The position numbers and the translations under genes were made by a program. A stretch of DNA of 64,000 nt from Acinetobacter sp. ANC 4204 (lineage in GTDB: Bacteria; Pseudomonadota; Gammaproteobacteria; Pseudomonadales; Moraxellaceae), in NCBI RefSeq assembly GCF_002135205.1, contig NZ_NEFZ01000008.1:1-64000 (forward strand), written 5' to 3'. Numbering within the stretch: the stretch's first letter is position 1; the number at the start of each line of letters is the position of its first letter. The notes under the pieces are model-generated. The model saw nothing but the letters and a program-made list of their open reading frames with translations, was not told the origin of the DNA and did not search any database. This document shows positions 9,372 to 20,217 of this stretch, piece after piece.

Positions 9372-11339
9372 TCAGATCAACAAGCTACGGATGTCTTTTA
9401 GTAACTTGGTGAGTTTATTGGTAAAGCGTGCTGCATCTGCCCCATTGATCACACGGTGATCATAAGACAAGGACAATGGTAACATCAGCTTAGGATCAAA
9501 ACCTTGCCCATTCCATACCGGTTGCATCGTTGCAGGTGAAATACCCAAGATTGCAACTTGCGGCCAGTTCACTAATGGCGTAAATGCTGTGCCACCGATT
9601 GCACCGAGACTTGAAATGGTGAAGTTTGCGCCTTGAAGATCTTTCGGCGAAAGCTTCTTATCACGGGCTTTTTGACCCAGTACACCGAGCTCCACCGCAA
9701 TTTCTTTGATAGACTTTTGGTCTGGATTACGCAGTACAGGAACAGTCAAACCATCTGGTGTTGCTACAGCAATGCCCATATGAATTTCATTACGCAACAG
9801 TACAGATTTGCCATCATCAGCCAAGTGACCTGCAAAATCACGCTCTTCTTTCAACAGGTGCGCAACAGCTTTAATAATGAAAGCCATAATGGTCAAGCTA
9901 ATGCCATCTTTCTTAAAGTTGCCTTTAAGATCATTACGCCAAGCTTCAAGCTCAGTAATATCCGCCAAATCAAACTGAGTGACTTGTGGAATATAGTTGT
10001 TTAAAGACAACTGAGGAATAGAGACTTGTTGCAGACGTGTCAGCACTTTCTCTTCTACACCACCAAACGCACTAAAGTCCGGCAGTTTCGGTAAGCCCGC
10101 AGTGGCAGCAACCGCCGCAACAGGTGCTGTTTGCGGTGCTGTCAAGCGACCTTTCACATAAGCAAAAATGTCATCTTTCATTAAACGTGCATGTGGACCA
10201 GAGGCTTTGACTTCTGCCAGTACTACCCCCAACTCACGCGCCAATTTACGTACCGCAGGACCCGCATAGACTTTAGCATTGGCTGCATTTTGCTCTTTGG
10301 TCAGCTTATCTGCGCCTTGAACTAGTGGTGCAGTCTGTACAACAGGCGTCTCTACTGGCGCAGTTGTAACTTGAGCAGTTATAGGTTTCGCTGGTGTCTG
10401 AGCAACAGCTTGAGCTACTGGTGCAGAGGCTTGCCCCTCAGCTTCAATAGTCACCAAAGCCACGCCTTCTGAGACATTTTGACCCAATGCAACATGAATC
10501 GCTTTAATCACACCTGCTGTCGTACTTGGTACTTCAACCGTTGCTTTGTCTGACTCAACCACGATGATACTCTGGTCTTTTTCAACCGTATCACCGACTG
10601 ACACCAAAATTTCAGCAACAGCCGCTTTGTCTACACCCAAGTCAGGCACTGCAATTTCAACTGCACCTACAGGCGCAGCAGCAACTTGTGGTGCCGCTTC
10701 AGCAGGCTGAGCTTCAGTGGCTTGAGGCGTTGCAACTTGCGTAGGCTCAGCAGTCGCTTGTGTAATTGAAACTGCTGTTTTTACAGTCAGAATCACCACA
10801 CCCTCTTTAACACTGTCACCCACTTGAATGCTAATTGATTGCACTGTACCTGAAACCGTACTCGGGACTTCAACGGTGGCTTTGTCTGATTCAACCACAA
10901 GGATGCTTTGATCGACAGCAATCTCATCGCCAACCGACACCAAAATTTCACCAACAGTTGCTTTTTCTACACCGATGTCTGGCACTTGCACATCAATCAC
11001 TTGTGATGCTGTAGTCGCAGCTGGTGCAACCGTTTCAGCAACAGCAGGGACAGGCTTTTCTTCAGCTTGTACAACTTCAGCCTGTGCTTGTGCCGTTGGC
11101 GCTTCAGTTTGTCCCTCGGCTTCTAGCTCAATCAGTGCTGCACCTTCGGCAACCGAGTCACCTAAGTTCACCAAAATACTTTTCACCACACCTGCTGAAG
11201 TGCTCGGCACTTCAACAGAGGCTTTGTCGGATTCCAGTAAAATAATGCTGTCATCGACACTAATGCGATCGCCGACTTTCACTAAGATTTCAGCGACGGT
11301 CGCCTTATCTACACCAATATCAGGAGTCGTAATTTGCAT
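9372..11339 (-). CDS. aceF: Dihydrolipoamide acetyltransferase (pyruvate dehydrogenase E2)
   Basis: A 655-residue E2 core protein that passes the acetyl group from E1 to CoA via lipoyl-lysine arms. It has three N-terminal lipoyl domains (about 1-75, 117-190 and 229-300), each with an ESDKA motif whose Lys is lipoylated. They are joined by Ala/Pro/Gln/Val-rich linkers. A peripheral subunit-binding domain (AVRKLARELGV region) follows, then the catalytic domain ending with the active-site SYDHRVINGADAARF. Its start is two bases from the aceE stop, so the genes are cotranscribed. E3 (lpd) is not in the window. Confidence 0.97.
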   Translation of the reverse strand: MQITTPDIGVDKATVAEILVKVGDRISVDDSIILLESDKASVEVPSTSAGVVKSILVNLGDSVAEGAALIELEAEGQTEAPTAQAQAEVVQAEEKPVPAVAETVAPAATTASQVIDVQVPDIGVEKATVGEILVSVGDEIAVDQSILVVESDKATVEVPSTVSGTVQSISIQVGDSVKEGVVILTVKTAVSITQATAEPTQVATPQATEAQPAEAAPQVAAAPVGAVEIAVPDLGVDKAAVAEILVSVGDTVEKDQSIIVVESDKATVEVPSTTAGVIKAIHVALGQNVSEGVALVTIEAEGQASAPVAQAVAQTPAKPITAQVTTAPVETPVVQTAPLVQGADKLTKEQNAANAKVYAGPAVRKLARELGVVLAEVKASGPHARLMKDDIFAYVKGRLTAPQTAPVAAVAATAGLPKLPDFSAFGGVEEKVLTRLQQVSIPQLSLNNYIPQVTQFDLADITELEAWRNDLKGNFKKDGISLTIMAFIIKAVAHLLKEERDFAGHLADDGKSVLLRNEIHMGIAVATPDGLTVPVLRNPDQKSIKEIAVELGVLGQKARDKKLSPKDLQGANFTISSLGAIGGTAFTPLVNWPQVAILGISPATMQPVWNGQGFDPKLMLPLSLSYDHRVINGADAARFTNKLTKLLKDIRSLLI

Positions 11340-11341
11340 GA

Positions 11342-14044
11342 TTATTTCTCCTCTTTGTAGTCTGCAACGGCGTGAATCTCAGGTGTTACTTGCGGTGCCC
11401 ACGCCACAGGACGATCCGTATCTAATTCAAAATTAGAAATCGCATCTTTGACTAAACGTGCATCTACTTCACCTTCATCAGCCAATTTCTTCAAGGTAGC
11501 AACCACAATGTGCGCCGCATCTACACCGAAGTAGCTGCGTAAGTTCGCACGTGTATCAGAACGACCGTAACCGTCTGTACCCAATGCTACAAATGGACGA
11601 CCATCTGGTAAATACGCACGGATCTGTTCGCTATAAGCACGCATATGATCGGTTGCAGAGACTACAATACCCTCTTTCCCACGCAACTGCTGAGATACCC
11701 AAGACTCTTTCACATCTTCAGTCACAGGGTGTAGGCGGTTGTATTCTTCACATGCCATACCATCACGTGCTAATTCGTTGAAGCTGGTCACACTCCACAC
11801 ATTTGAGTGAATTTGGTATTCATCACGTAAGATTTTCGCAGCCTTGATGACTTCACGCAGAATTACGCCTGAACCCATGAGCTGAACCGTAGCTTTTTCA
11901 TCTTCTTGGAACAAGTACATACCACGTTTGATGCCTTCCTCAGCGCCTACTGGCATTTCAGGATGCTCGTAGTTTTCGTTCATGACTGTTAAGTAGTAGA
12001 ACACACGCTCTTGGTTGACATACATACGTTGTAAACCATCATGCACAATGACCGCTAACTCATAACCGAAACATGGGTCATACGACACACAGTTTGGAAT
12101 GGTGTTGGCTAAAATGTGTGAGTGACCATCTTGGTGTTGTAAACCTTCACCGTTTAGCGTGGTACGGCCCGCTGTTGCACCCAATAAGAAACCTTGCGCT
12201 TGTGCATCACCTGCTGCCCATGCAATGTCACCAATACGCTGGAAACCAAACATTGAGTAATACATGTACATTGGAATCATTGGCAAGTTATTGGTTGAAT
12301 AACTGGTTGCCAACGCCGCCCACGCACTCATCGCGCCCGCTTCGTTGATCCCTTCTTGTAACATGTGACCGTCTTTGGCTTCACGGTAATGCATCAATTG
12401 TTCTTGGTCTTCAGGTGTGTATTTTTGGCCGTGTGCGGCATAAATACCCAACTGACGGAACATACCTTCTAAACCAAAGGTACGCGCTTCATCAGGAACG
12501 ATTGGCACAACACGGTCTTTAATCGCTTTTTCTTTCAAGAGTGAAGAAATCAAGCGCACCATTACCATAGTGGTTGACTGTTCTTTACCTGCTGAACCTT
12601 TTAACACCGCATCAAATACGGACAATGCAGGAATCGCGAGCTGTTCACTTTCTTTACGACGTGCAGGTAAATATCCCCCCAAAGCTTCACGACGTGCTTT
12701 CATGTATTTCAATTCAGGAGAGTTTTCGCTTGGACGATAGAATGGAACTTCTTCTAGCTGCTCATTGGTAAATGGCAAGTTAAAACGGTCACGTACATAT
12801 TTCAAAGAGTCAATCTGCATCTTTTTGATTTGGTGCGTCTTGTTGACTGCTTCAATTTCTTCAGACAAACCATAGCCTTTCACCGTTTTCGCAAGGATGA
12901 CCGTCGGCTGACCTTTGGCTTTCATCGCTTCTGCATAAGCAGCAAATACCTTGTACGGATCATGACCACCACGGTTGAGGTTATCAATATCCTCATCACT
13001 CAGGTCTTTGATTAATTCTTTTGCTTCAGGATACTTACCAAAGAATTTCTCACGGGTGTATGCACCACCTTTGACTTGGTAGCGTTGGTAATCACCATCC
13101 ACCGCTTCTTCCATTACCGCTTTTAAAGCGCCTGTGCTGTCTTTAGCAAGTAACGGATCCCAATGACGACCCCATACCACCTTAATGACACGCCAGCCCG
13201 CACCACGGAATAAAGATTCTAGTTCTTGAATGATTTTACCATTACCACGTACTGGGCCATCCAGACGTTGTAAGTTACAGTTCACCACCCAGATCAAGTT
13301 ATCTAACTTTTCACGACCAGCCAATGAAATTGCACCTGTACTTTCAGGCTCATCCATCTCGCCATCGCCTAGATATGCCCAGACTTTACGATCTTCTTCT
13401 TTAATTAAACCACGGTTCATCAAGTACTTTTGAATATGTGCTTGATAGATCGACATGATTGGCCCTAGACCCATAGATACCGTTGGGAACTGCCAATAAT
13501 CAGGCATGAGGTATGGGTGCGGATACGAAGGTAAACCAATCCCACCAACTTCACGACGGAAATTATTCAAATGCTCTTCGGTTAAACGACCTTCAAGGAA
13601 TGAACGTGCATAAATACCCGGTGCACAGTGACCTTGATAATAAATCATGTCTCCGCCAAAGCTGTCATTATTGGCACGGAAAAAGTGGTTAAAACCGACA
13701 TCATATAAAGTTGCTGAAGATGCAAAGCTGGCCAAGTGACCACCTAAGTCATCACCCGTTTTGTTGGCACGAAGTACCATTGCCAAAGCATTCCAACGAA
13801 TCAACGCACGGATACGACGCTCCATGTCTTGATCGCCTGGCATTGCAGGTTCTTCAGCCACTGAAATTGTATTTAAATAAGGCGTGTTTAAACGCTGAAT
13901 AGGGACATGTTTAGCGATTGCTTGTTGATACAGTTTTTCCAGTAGAAAAGCTGCACGCTCAGTCCCCATGTGTTGTAAAACGGAGTCAAACGCATCTTGC
14001 CATTCTTGCGTTTCTTGCGCGTCAGTATCACCATAAAACGCCAT
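11342..14044 (-). CDS. aceE: Pyruvate dehydrogenase E1 component
   Basis: A 900-residue homodimeric-type E1 that decarboxylates pyruvate with thiamine diphosphate and acetylates the E2 lipoyl groups. The ThDP/Mg motif runs from GDGEMDEPES to the VVNCN end about 30 residues later. Length and both halves (catalytic and transketolase C-terminal) fit gammaproteobacterial AceE. It is the first gene of the aceE-aceF operon. No regulator gene of the pdhR type is adjacent. Confidence 0.97.
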   Translation of the reverse strand: MAFYGDTDAQETQEWQDAFDSVLQHMGTERAAFLLEKLYQQAIAKHVPIQRLNTPYLNTISVAEEPAMPGDQDMERRIRALIRWNALAMVLRANKTGDDLGGHLASFASSATLYDVGFNHFFRANNDSFGGDMIYYQGHCAPGIYARSFLEGRLTEEHLNNFRREVGGIGLPSYPHPYLMPDYWQFPTVSMGLGPIMSIYQAHIQKYLMNRGLIKEEDRKVWAYLGDGEMDEPESTGAISLAGREKLDNLIWVVNCNLQRLDGPVRGNGKIIQELESLFRGAGWRVIKVVWGRHWDPLLAKDSTGALKAVMEEAVDGDYQRYQVKGGAYTREKFFGKYPEAKELIKDLSDEDIDNLNRGGHDPYKVFAAYAEAMKAKGQPTVILAKTVKGYGLSEEIEAVNKTHQIKKMQIDSLKYVRDRFNLPFTNEQLEEVPFYRPSENSPELKYMKARREALGGYLPARRKESEQLAIPALSVFDAVLKGSAGKEQSTTMVMVRLISSLLKEKAIKDRVVPIVPDEARTFGLEGMFRQLGIYAAHGQKYTPEDQEQLMHYREAKDGHMLQEGINEAGAMSAWAALATSYSTNNLPMIPMYMYYSMFGFQRIGDIAWAAGDAQAQGFLLGATAGRTTLNGEGLQHQDGHSHILANTIPNCVSYDPCFGYELAVIVHDGLQRMYVNQERVFYYLTVMNENYEHPEMPVGAEEGIKRGMYLFQEDEKATVQLMGSGVILREVIKAAKILRDEYQIHSNVWSVTSFNELARDGMACEEYNRLHPVTEDVKESWVSQQLRGKEGIVVSATDHMRAYSEQIRAYLPDGRPFVALGTDGYGRSDTRANLRSYFGVDAAHIVVATLKKLADEGEVDARLVKDAISNFELDTDRPVAWAPQVTPEIHAVADYKEEK

Positions 14045-14186
14045 AATTCACCTATTTCGATATCCTAATCTTATGAGCTAATATGTATCATACTTTCGTC
14101 CTATAAGAGTATCGCTACAGCTGAATATGGCCCACCCCTACTATTTAGCAACTAAATAGTCATTGACCATTCGTTACCCAAGTTAA

Positions 14187-14216
14187 CAAAAAACCGCCAA
14201 TTTGGGCGGTTTTTTA
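14187..14216. terminator. Terminator between aceE and the M23 peptidase gene
   Basis: AAAAAACCGCCAATTTGGGCGG followed by TTTTTT, symmetrical and active on paper in both directions. It most likely ends the minus-strand transcript of the peptidase gene about 100 bases earlier. Confidence 0.85.
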
Positions 14217-14319
14217 TACATTTAATGCGATTTTTTGATGCTAATTTAGGTTACGTCAGACCTGTATTCCTTTTCAAACATCAGACCAACGGTAAATTCG
14301 GATCATCGTTCAAAACGGA

Positions 14320-15000
14320 TTAAGGCAACATTGCGAGATAAGTCGATGGGTTTTTACGTTGACCATCTTTAACTACTTCATAGTGTAAGTGTGGGCCAGT
14401 ACAACGACCTGTACAGCCCACATTCGCAATATGCTCACCAGCGTCTACACGGTCACCAACACGAGCGATTAAACGTGAAGCATGTGCATAACGTGTGATA
14501 TACCCGTTACCATGGTTAATTTCAACATATTGCCCATAACCTGTACCCCAACCTGACTTGGTCACAATCCCTGGGCCTGTTGCGTAAATTGGAGTACCAC
14601 TTGGTGCAGCAAGATCAAGGCCTGAATGACGTTCTGCACGACCATTCATCGTACGACCGCCATAGTTTGAACTGACCCGTGCGCTTGGTAATGGATGTGC
14701 AATTAGCCATGAATGAGGGTTGTTTGAAAAACCTTTTGAAGAAGATTCTGAGCCGTATTTTTTAGCCAGGGAAGCATTGTTAAGCTCAACTGTTTTCTCA
14801 CGGAGCTGCACTGACATTTTCGTTTCAGCAGGAAGATCAATATCATCTGCAGTATAAGCACCTTCTGACAAAGTGCGTGTCAGTTGCTCAATTCGATCCG
14901 AAGATGCGTTATTTGTATTGAGCTCAACTAAATCGGCGAAGGCCACAGACGCAGCCGATGCCGCAAAAGAAAAAGCCAACAAAATACGTCGCATATGCAT
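14320..15000 (-). CDS. M23-family (LytM) peptidase, periplasmic
   Basis: A 226-residue protein with a signal peptide (cleavage after about residue 22, SVAFA) and a C-terminal LytM/lysostaphin domain. The Zn ligands and catalytic residues are present: HSGLDLA (H and D) and GPHLHYEV (HxH). It should therefore be an active peptidoglycan endopeptidase, not an inactive EnvC/NlpD-type activator. The two residues before the RRILL signal start allow MHMRR or MRR as the start. It is divergent from dciA with a shared 110-base promoter region. Confidence 0.88.
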   Translation of the reverse strand: MHMRRILLAFSFAASAASVAFADLVELNTNNASSDRIEQLTRTLSEGAYTADDIDLPAETKMSVQLREKTVELNNASLAKKYGSESSSKGFSNNPHSWLIAHPLPSARVSSNYGGRTMNGRAERHSGLDLAAPSGTPIYATGPGIVTKSGWGTGYGQYVEINHGNGYITRYAHASRLIARVGDRVDAGEHIANVGCTGRCTGPHLHYEVVKDGQRKNPSTYLAMLP

Positions 15001-15109
15001 AAAAAAACCTCTTCAAACTGTTCTTACAAACATTTCTTGCGTGATCTCGTCCTTGATATCTACTGAAAAGAACGCATAAGATTAAGACATCAACATGAAG
15101 GAAATATGT

Positions 15110-15550
15110 ATGTCCGAACCAGTGAATCTCTTTCAACAAACAAGAAAACACATAAAAACAGGAAACTTAACGTTTCTCTCAAAGCAAGTTGCTGCATGGC
15201 AGAAACTCACTAAACTGATCCAACCTATCCTACCGCAACCAGAGCAGTGGCAGGTTGTTTGTTATCAATATGGTATTTTGACGATTACCGGCGAAAATCA
15301 AGCGATGATTAGTCAACTTGGTTACCTTCAAAAACAATATATTGCACAACTGTCGCAACTTGACGAGTTTAAGGACTTACAAAAACTCCAAGTTCGTTTG
15401 AGAATCCCATCCCAAACACCCGCAAAAATACAATCTATTTCAAGATCGCTCAGCACCGAAACTCAAGATCTAATTCGAGGTGCTGCTGACTTTGTGAGCG
15501 ACCCTAAGCTTAGCCAAGCAATGCGCCGTTTGGCAAGCAAAAAAAAGTAA
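15110..15550 (+). CDS. dciA: DciA-like replicative helicase loader (DUF721)
   Basis: A 146-residue basic protein of the DUF721 family. DciA recruits and loads the replicative helicase DnaB in bacteria without DnaC. The start MSEPVNLFQQ is chosen because AAGGAA stands six bases ahead of it; an in-frame ATG at 15095 contains that ribosome-binding site. The N-terminal half is the KH-like domain (WQVVCYQYGILTI region) and the tail is Lys/Arg-rich and probably disordered. Its place next to lpxC and the M23 gene is where gammaproteobacterial dciA is usually found. Confidence 0.8.
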   Translation: MSEPVNLFQQTRKHIKTGNLTFLSKQVAAWQKLTKLIQPILPQPEQWQVVCYQYGILTITGENQAMISQLGYLQKQYIAQLSQLDEFKDLQKLQVRLRIPSQTPAKIQSISRSLSTETQDLIRGAADFVSDPKLSQAMRRLASKKK

Positions 15551-15647
15551 CCCAGCTTTGAATACGGTCTAAACCCAATTACTTAAATGTGAAATACATC
15601 ACAATATCAAAAGTTACAATATAACATCACATAGCAAAGACAATGAC

Positions 15648-16550
15648 TTAAGTCACACTCACGTATGGAATTGGACACTGATCTTCGTCATCAAATGTTA
15701 CAATTTCATAGCTACTTGGGTCACTTTTAACATTGCGTAATAACTGATTATTCAAAGCATGGCCTGACTTATATCCATCAAATTTAGCAATAATTTGGTG
15801 ACCAAGCAGATAAAGATCACCGACGGCGTCTAATATTTTGTGACGAACAAATTCATCCGAAAAGCGTAAACCTTCTTCATTCACTACACCCGTTTCATCA
15901 ACCCCAATTGCATTATCTAAACTGGCCCCCAAAGCCAAATTATTGGCCTTGAGATAATCCAAATCCTTCATAAAACCAAAAGTACGGGCTTCACTGACTT
16001 CATAAACGAAGGTTTCAGTTGAAAAATCAATAGTGGCTGATTGATATTCTTTCTTAAAGGCGGGGTGATCAAAATCAATAGTAAAATTCAGTTGAAACCC
16101 TTTATGTGGGCTGAAAATGGCGCGTTTGTCGTCAATGAGTGCTTCAACAGGCTTTAGAATTTTTATAAATTTTTTAGGGGCATCTAGTTCTTTTAGGCCG
16201 CCTTGCATGAGCAAGTAAATGAAAGGGCCAGCACTACCATCCATAATTGGCACTTCAGATGCAGACACTTCAATAATCAGATTATCAATGCCCAGACCAG
16301 CTATCGCACTCATGACATGTTCAATGGTACCGACCTTGGTATCCTCTTGAACCAAGTTAGAACACATAAATGCTTCTTGAATTAGCATTGCATTGGCAAG
16401 AATGTCTACAGGTGGGTTAAGATCAATACGACGAAATACAATTCCACCGTCCGCATGATGTGGCACAAAGTTAATTAAAACTTTTTGCCCACTATGCAGA
16501 CCAATACCGCTTGCTTTTACGACACGTTGTAAAGTTCTTTGTTTCAACAT
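15648..16550 (-). CDS. lpxC: UDP-3-O-acyl-N-acetylglucosamine deacetylase
   Basis: A 300-residue Zn enzyme performing the committed step of lipid A synthesis. It has two tandem LpxC-fold domains. The Zn and catalytic residues are in [11 protein letters not shown] (near 80) and [10 protein letters not shown] (His and Asp near 240), with the conserved SGHALNN loop after them. It is downstream of ftsZ on the same strand, but a terminator lies between them. Confidence 0.96.
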   Translation of the reverse strand: MLKQRTLQRVVKASGIGLHSGQKVLINFVPHHADGGIVFRRIDLNPPVDILANAMLIQEAFMCSNLVQEDTKVGTIEHVMSAIAGLGIDNLIIEVSASEVPIMDGSAGPFIYLLMQGGLKELDAPKKFIKILKPVEALIDDKRAIFSPHKGFQLNFTIDFDHPAFKKEYQSATIDFSTETFVYEVSEARTFGFMKDLDYLKANNLALGASLDNAIGVDETGVVNEEGLRFSDEFVRHKILDAVGDLYLLGHQIIAKFDGYKSGHALNNQLLRNVKSDPSSYEIVTFDDEDQCPIPYVSVT

Positions 16551-16612
16551 GTTTCATATCATCTCACCACTAAACCGCTATACGTTAGCATATTTAGCCA
16601 TTGATAAAAAAC

Positions 16613-16638
16613 AAAAAGGTAGTCAGAGACTACCTTTT
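16613..16638 (-). terminator. Terminator after ftsZ
   Basis: Minus strand AAAAGGTAGTCTCTGACTACC followed by TTTTTG, between ftsZ and lpxC. It implies that lpxC has at least one promoter of its own. Confidence 0.8.
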
Positions 16639-16673
16639 CTTCAAATAATGCGGAATTACCACACGGGCAAGCA

Positions 16674-17870
16674 CTACTTACGTTGTTGATTTTTCAAATA
16701 ATCTTGAATACTCATTGGTGTTGGGCGCGCCGCACTCACAGCAGATGCAGAATTTGCTGTCGCAGCCGCATCTTGGTTCTGACGCTGGATTGCTGGTACA
16801 TCATCATCTTCAACTACCGCTTGCGTTGTATGCCCATGTTGTGCTACTTGCACATGTGCATTTGGACGTTTCACGGGCTCAGCAGAATCTGCTGAATTTC
16901 GAGTCAAGCCAGTTGCAATCACAGTGACACTGATTTCATCACGCGCATCTGGATCAAATACTGTGCCGTAGAACACTTGGCCTTCGTCTAGATCGACAAT
17001 TTGGTTCACAACATCGGTAATTTCTTCGATTTCACCAAAGGTGACATCATCGCCGCCCGTTACATTGATCAGAATACCTTTGGCATTCATGATGGTCACA
17101 TTATCTAGCAACGGGCTACGGATCGCTTGTTCAGCCGCTTGACGTGCGCGGTTCTCACCACGCCCTAACCCAGCACCCATCATGGCATAACCACGTGTGC
17201 TCATCGCTGTTTTCAAGTCAGCGAAGTCAAGGTTAATATGACCTGGGCGTACCACCAAATCAAAAATACTACGTACCGCATTAAGAAGAACATCATCGGC
17301 TTTTTTGTAGGCATCTTTCATTGAGATGTCACGGAAAACTTTTAACAAGCGTTGGTTTGGAATGATGATTAAAGAATCTACATGCGCTTCTAATGCTTCA
17401 ATCCCTTGCTCAGCAGATTGAAGGCGACGCTTACCTTCAAAGTTAAATGGTGTCGTTACCACGCCTACGGTTAAGATACCCATTTCTTTGGCAATTTCAG
17501 CAACCACTGGTGCTGCACCTGTACCTGTACCACCGCCCATACCCGCAGTCACAAACACCATATCAGTGCCTTCAAGGTGCTGACGAATCAAGTCACGGCT
17601 TTCTTCAGCCGCTGCTTGACCCACATTCGGATTGGCACCAGCACCTAAGCCACGAGTACTTTGTTCACCCAACTGGATTTTGAATTGTGCATTCATACGG
17701 TCTAGCGCTTGCTTGTCCGTATTGGCACATACAAATTTTACACCTTGAATGTCTGACTCAAGCATGTGTTGTACGGCATTACCACCTGCACCACCAACAC
17801 CAAACACAGTAAAACGGGCTTGACCGTTGCTATCGGTTTGATCATCTTCTAAAAATTCAAATGAGGCCAT
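16674..17870 (-). CDS. ftsZ: Cell division protein FtsZ
   Basis: A 398-residue tubulin-like GTPase that forms the Z-ring. The GTP-binding motif [12 protein letters not shown] is near residue 108, and the T7 synergy-loop NLDFADLKT is near 210. A variable Ala/Gln/Val-rich linker leads to the C-terminal anchor peptide [12 protein letters not shown] that binds FtsA and ZipA. It is the last gene of the murG-murC-ddl-ftsQ-ftsA-ftsZ block, 163 bases after ftsA. Confidence 0.97.
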   Translation of the reverse strand: MASFEFLEDDQTDSNGQARFTVFGVGGAGGNAVQHMLESDIQGVKFVCANTDKQALDRMNAQFKIQLGEQSTRGLGAGANPNVGQAAAEESRDLIRQHLEGTDMVFVTAGMGGGTGTGAAPVVAEIAKEMGILTVGVVTTPFNFEGKRRLQSAEQGIEALEAHVDSLIIIPNQRLLKVFRDISMKDAYKKADDVLLNAVRSIFDLVVRPGHINLDFADLKTAMSTRGYAMMGAGLGRGENRARQAAEQAIRSPLLDNVTIMNAKGILINVTGGDDVTFGEIEEITDVVNQIVDLDEGQVFYGTVFDPDARDEISVTVIATGLTRNSADSAEPVKRPNAHVQVAQHGHTTQAVVEDDDVPAIQRQNQDAAATANSASAVSAARPTPMSIQDYLKNQQRK

Positions 17871-18033
17871 GACCTATAGATTTCCTAATTCGTTATTGGC
17901 AGTCACTTAAGCCCGTATACTGCCTTGATCTTAATAAACAAAATTGCTTTTAAGCATGCTGTGCAAGCCATAGCTTGTCAAGTTTAAGCGATGCGTTGTA
18001 CAACTTCTTAACAATATTCCAAAAAAATTCAAC

Positions 18034-19296
18034 TTAAAAAACAGATTTCAGCTTGTCATTGAGTCCAGACCAAGCACGCCCAACGCGTTTGAATAGCGAT
18101 AGTTTTTCTGTATCTTCAGGCTCAACAATCGTTTCTTGTGTTTCACTTTGACTAAACATCAACAAACCCGCTGCTGTGGCATACTGCGAACGACGTAATG
18201 CTGCAATATTTTGCTCGTCTGCTGTCACATGCACAGGCGGATTACCCAAATGTGCTGATACGCCCAACATACGACGTGCCAACGTCACCATGCCTTCAAT
18301 TTGGTTGGCATCACCGGTTAGGACCACACCATGATACAAACCATGGATTGCACCATTCCGCTCAAGTTCTTGGCGTACTTGACCTAAGATTTCCTCATAA
18401 CGTGCAACCACAATCTCAGTCAACTCAATACGGCTAATCGTTTGCGGACCATCAATCCCTTGAATCTGAATCATATGGTCTGGTTTAACCGATTTAATAT
18501 CAACACAACCATAGAGTAGTTTAATTCGTTCCGCTTCTTCAGTGGTTGTTTGTAACACAGCAGCAATATCTCGGGTGACATGCTCACCACCACGCTGTAA
18601 AGTATGCGTCAGTGCTAAACGCCCATCTAAATACACCGCAATGTTGGTGGTACCTGCACCAATATCCACTAAACAGACGCCATACTCTTTTTCATCTTTG
18701 AGCAGACTTGCTTCTGCCGTTGCCAAACAAGATACGACCAACTTTTCCACCCCGATATTGGCACCTTTAAGTGCGCGATCAAGGTTTTGCATAGTACTAA
18801 TTGGTAACATCATCAGTTGATAATGACCAATCATACTATGTGCAGACATACGTATTGGGTTCTGTACCCATTCTGGTGAGTCATCTAGCTCAAAGCCCAA
18901 CGGAACCGCACTGACCAGATAATGATCCGAGGTCATGTGGCTAGCTTTGGCCAACTCTAATGCACGAACCACTTCACTTGTTGTAATTGTATGGTCAGTA
19001 TTTTCAACTGGTGTTCGTCCCGACGCATAAAAGCTCTTTAACTCTGCACTGGGAATAGATACCCATGCGGAATGGACACGGCATTCGGCCATATCTTCTG
19101 CTTCTTGCACGGCATTTTTTATTGCTGTAATGACTTTATCAAGACTTACAATTTTTCCTTTATTCATGCCTCGGTTACGAGCAGTTGCCATTCCTATCAC
19201 TTGGATATTATCTGGCGCATGTACCTTACCAATCAAAACTGAAACTTTGTGCGTCCCAATGTCAATCGCAACAACTGAGGGAACCGCTTCATTCAT
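18034..19296 (-). CDS. ftsA: Cell division protein FtsA
   Basis: A 420-residue actin-fold ATPase that tethers FtsZ to the membrane. N-terminal VAIDIGTHKVSVLIG is the phosphate-1 motif, and DIGAGTTNIAVY is the phosphate-2 motif near 215. The C-terminus LFKRVGRAWSGLNDKLKSVF is the amphipathic membrane-targeting helix. It lies 66 bases downstream of ftsQ. Confidence 0.96.
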   Translation of the reverse strand: MNEAVPSVVAIDIGTHKVSVLIGKVHAPDNIQVIGMATARNRGMNKGKIVSLDKVITAIKNAVQEAEDMAECRVHSAWVSIPSAELKSFYASGRTPVENTDHTITTSEVVRALELAKASHMTSDHYLVSAVPLGFELDDSPEWVQNPIRMSAHSMIGHYQLMMLPISTMQNLDRALKGANIGVEKLVVSCLATAEASLLKDEKEYGVCLVDIGAGTTNIAVYLDGRLALTHTLQRGGEHVTRDIAAVLQTTTEEAERIKLLYGCVDIKSVKPDHMIQIQGIDGPQTISRIELTEIVVARYEEILGQVRQELERNGAIHGLYHGVVLTGDANQIEGMVTLARRMLGVSAHLGNPPVHVTADEQNIAALRRSQYATAAGLLMFSQSETQETIVEPEDTEKLSLFKRVGRAWSGLNDKLKSVF

Positions 19297-19362
19297 TATT
19301 TACTACTACCATCACATGTTTGTTTAATTTATGGCTTTATGCCTCTGTTTTAAAGCCAAGTA

Positions 19363-20217
19363 TTATGGCTTTGCTGCCACTCCACCTGCAATGCTTGTGT
19401 CATCAATCGTTACAACAAAATGACCATTTGCTATCTTTGGTGCAGCAGTATTCTTCCATTGAATGGCTAAGCCATTCCGATAACGCAAATCAATAGCGGA
19501 TACTTTGTCCCAAACTGGCTTCAAATCACTTTGAGCCAAATAACTCAAGCGTTGTAGTTTACTCATGGTTTGATCCTGATCTACGATAACACGTAAACCC
19601 GAATCGAACTGCATAAACCAAGTCATCCGCTCCGTTAAATATAATTCTTTTAAACGGAGGTTGACTGGTTGGAATAACTGATTAATTTCATTATAACGGC
19701 GCATCATCATTTTTGATTGACTGATTGGGCCATGCAATAACGGTAAATTTTGATTATTTTTCGGTGTCACTTCGCTAAACACATCACCACTATCACTTAA
19801 GAGACGCCCTGTCCCCCAACGTGCAATAGCATGCTTTGGCATGACACGAACGCGAATCGCATTCGGCCACGCACGCGAAACCACCACACGATCAATCCAA
19901 GCCAACTCTAAAGTTCGATCGCGAATGTCTTCTAAATCTGAGGTGAAATAGTTATGGGTGATGGTCGGTGACACATGCCCCATAACCTGACTCTTTTCCG
20001 CATCAGAACGCACACCAACCACATCGAGTTCAGCCACACGTGCATCTGTCATGACTTGATATAAGCCATAAATACCAACCAACAAGACCGCTATTGCAAC
20101 GACCAACATCACCCAACCACCAAAATTCGCAAGCTTTTCCTTACGCGTTGGTGGTTTATCGTGTATCGACGTAATCGCTGCGCGTTTGCGGCGCATAGAA
20201 GCTGGTAATTGCGCCAT
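19363..20217 (-). CDS. ftsQ: Cell division protein FtsQ
   Basis: A 284-residue bitopic divisome protein. A basic cytoplasmic tail of about 32 residues precedes one membrane helix (WVMLVVAIAVLLVGIYGLY). A periplasmic POTRA domain (VVGVRSDAEKSQVMGHV region) and the beta domain that contacts FtsB/FtsL follow. Its start codon directly abuts the ddl stop codon, so the two are translated from one message. Confidence 0.93.
   Translation of the reverse strand: MAQLPASMRRKRAAITSIHDKPPTRKEKLANFGGWVMLVVAIAVLLVGIYGLYQVMTDARVAELDVVGVRSDAEKSQVMGHVSPTITHNYFTSDLEDIRDRTLELAWIDRVVVSRAWPNAIRVRVMPKHAIARWGTGRLLSDSGDVFSEVTPKNNQNLPLLHGPISQSKMMMRRYNEINQLFQPVNLRLKELYLTERMTWFMQFDSGLRVIVDQDQTMSKLQRLSYLAQSDLKPVWDKVSAIDLRYRNGLAIQWKNTAAPKIANGHFVVTIDDTSIAGGVAAKP

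Noticed and set aside
9372..11339. Internal near-repeats in aceF DNA considered as a repeat array or CRISPR
   Set aside because: They encode three lipoyl domains; spacing and divergence are those of protein domains. No CRISPR-like array was seen anywhere in the window.
10975..11436. 153-residue plus-strand frame opposite aceF
   Set aside because: Low-complexity Ala/Ser/Thr-rich product created by the repeated lipoyl domains and linkers on the other strand; no ribosome-binding site or family resemblance.
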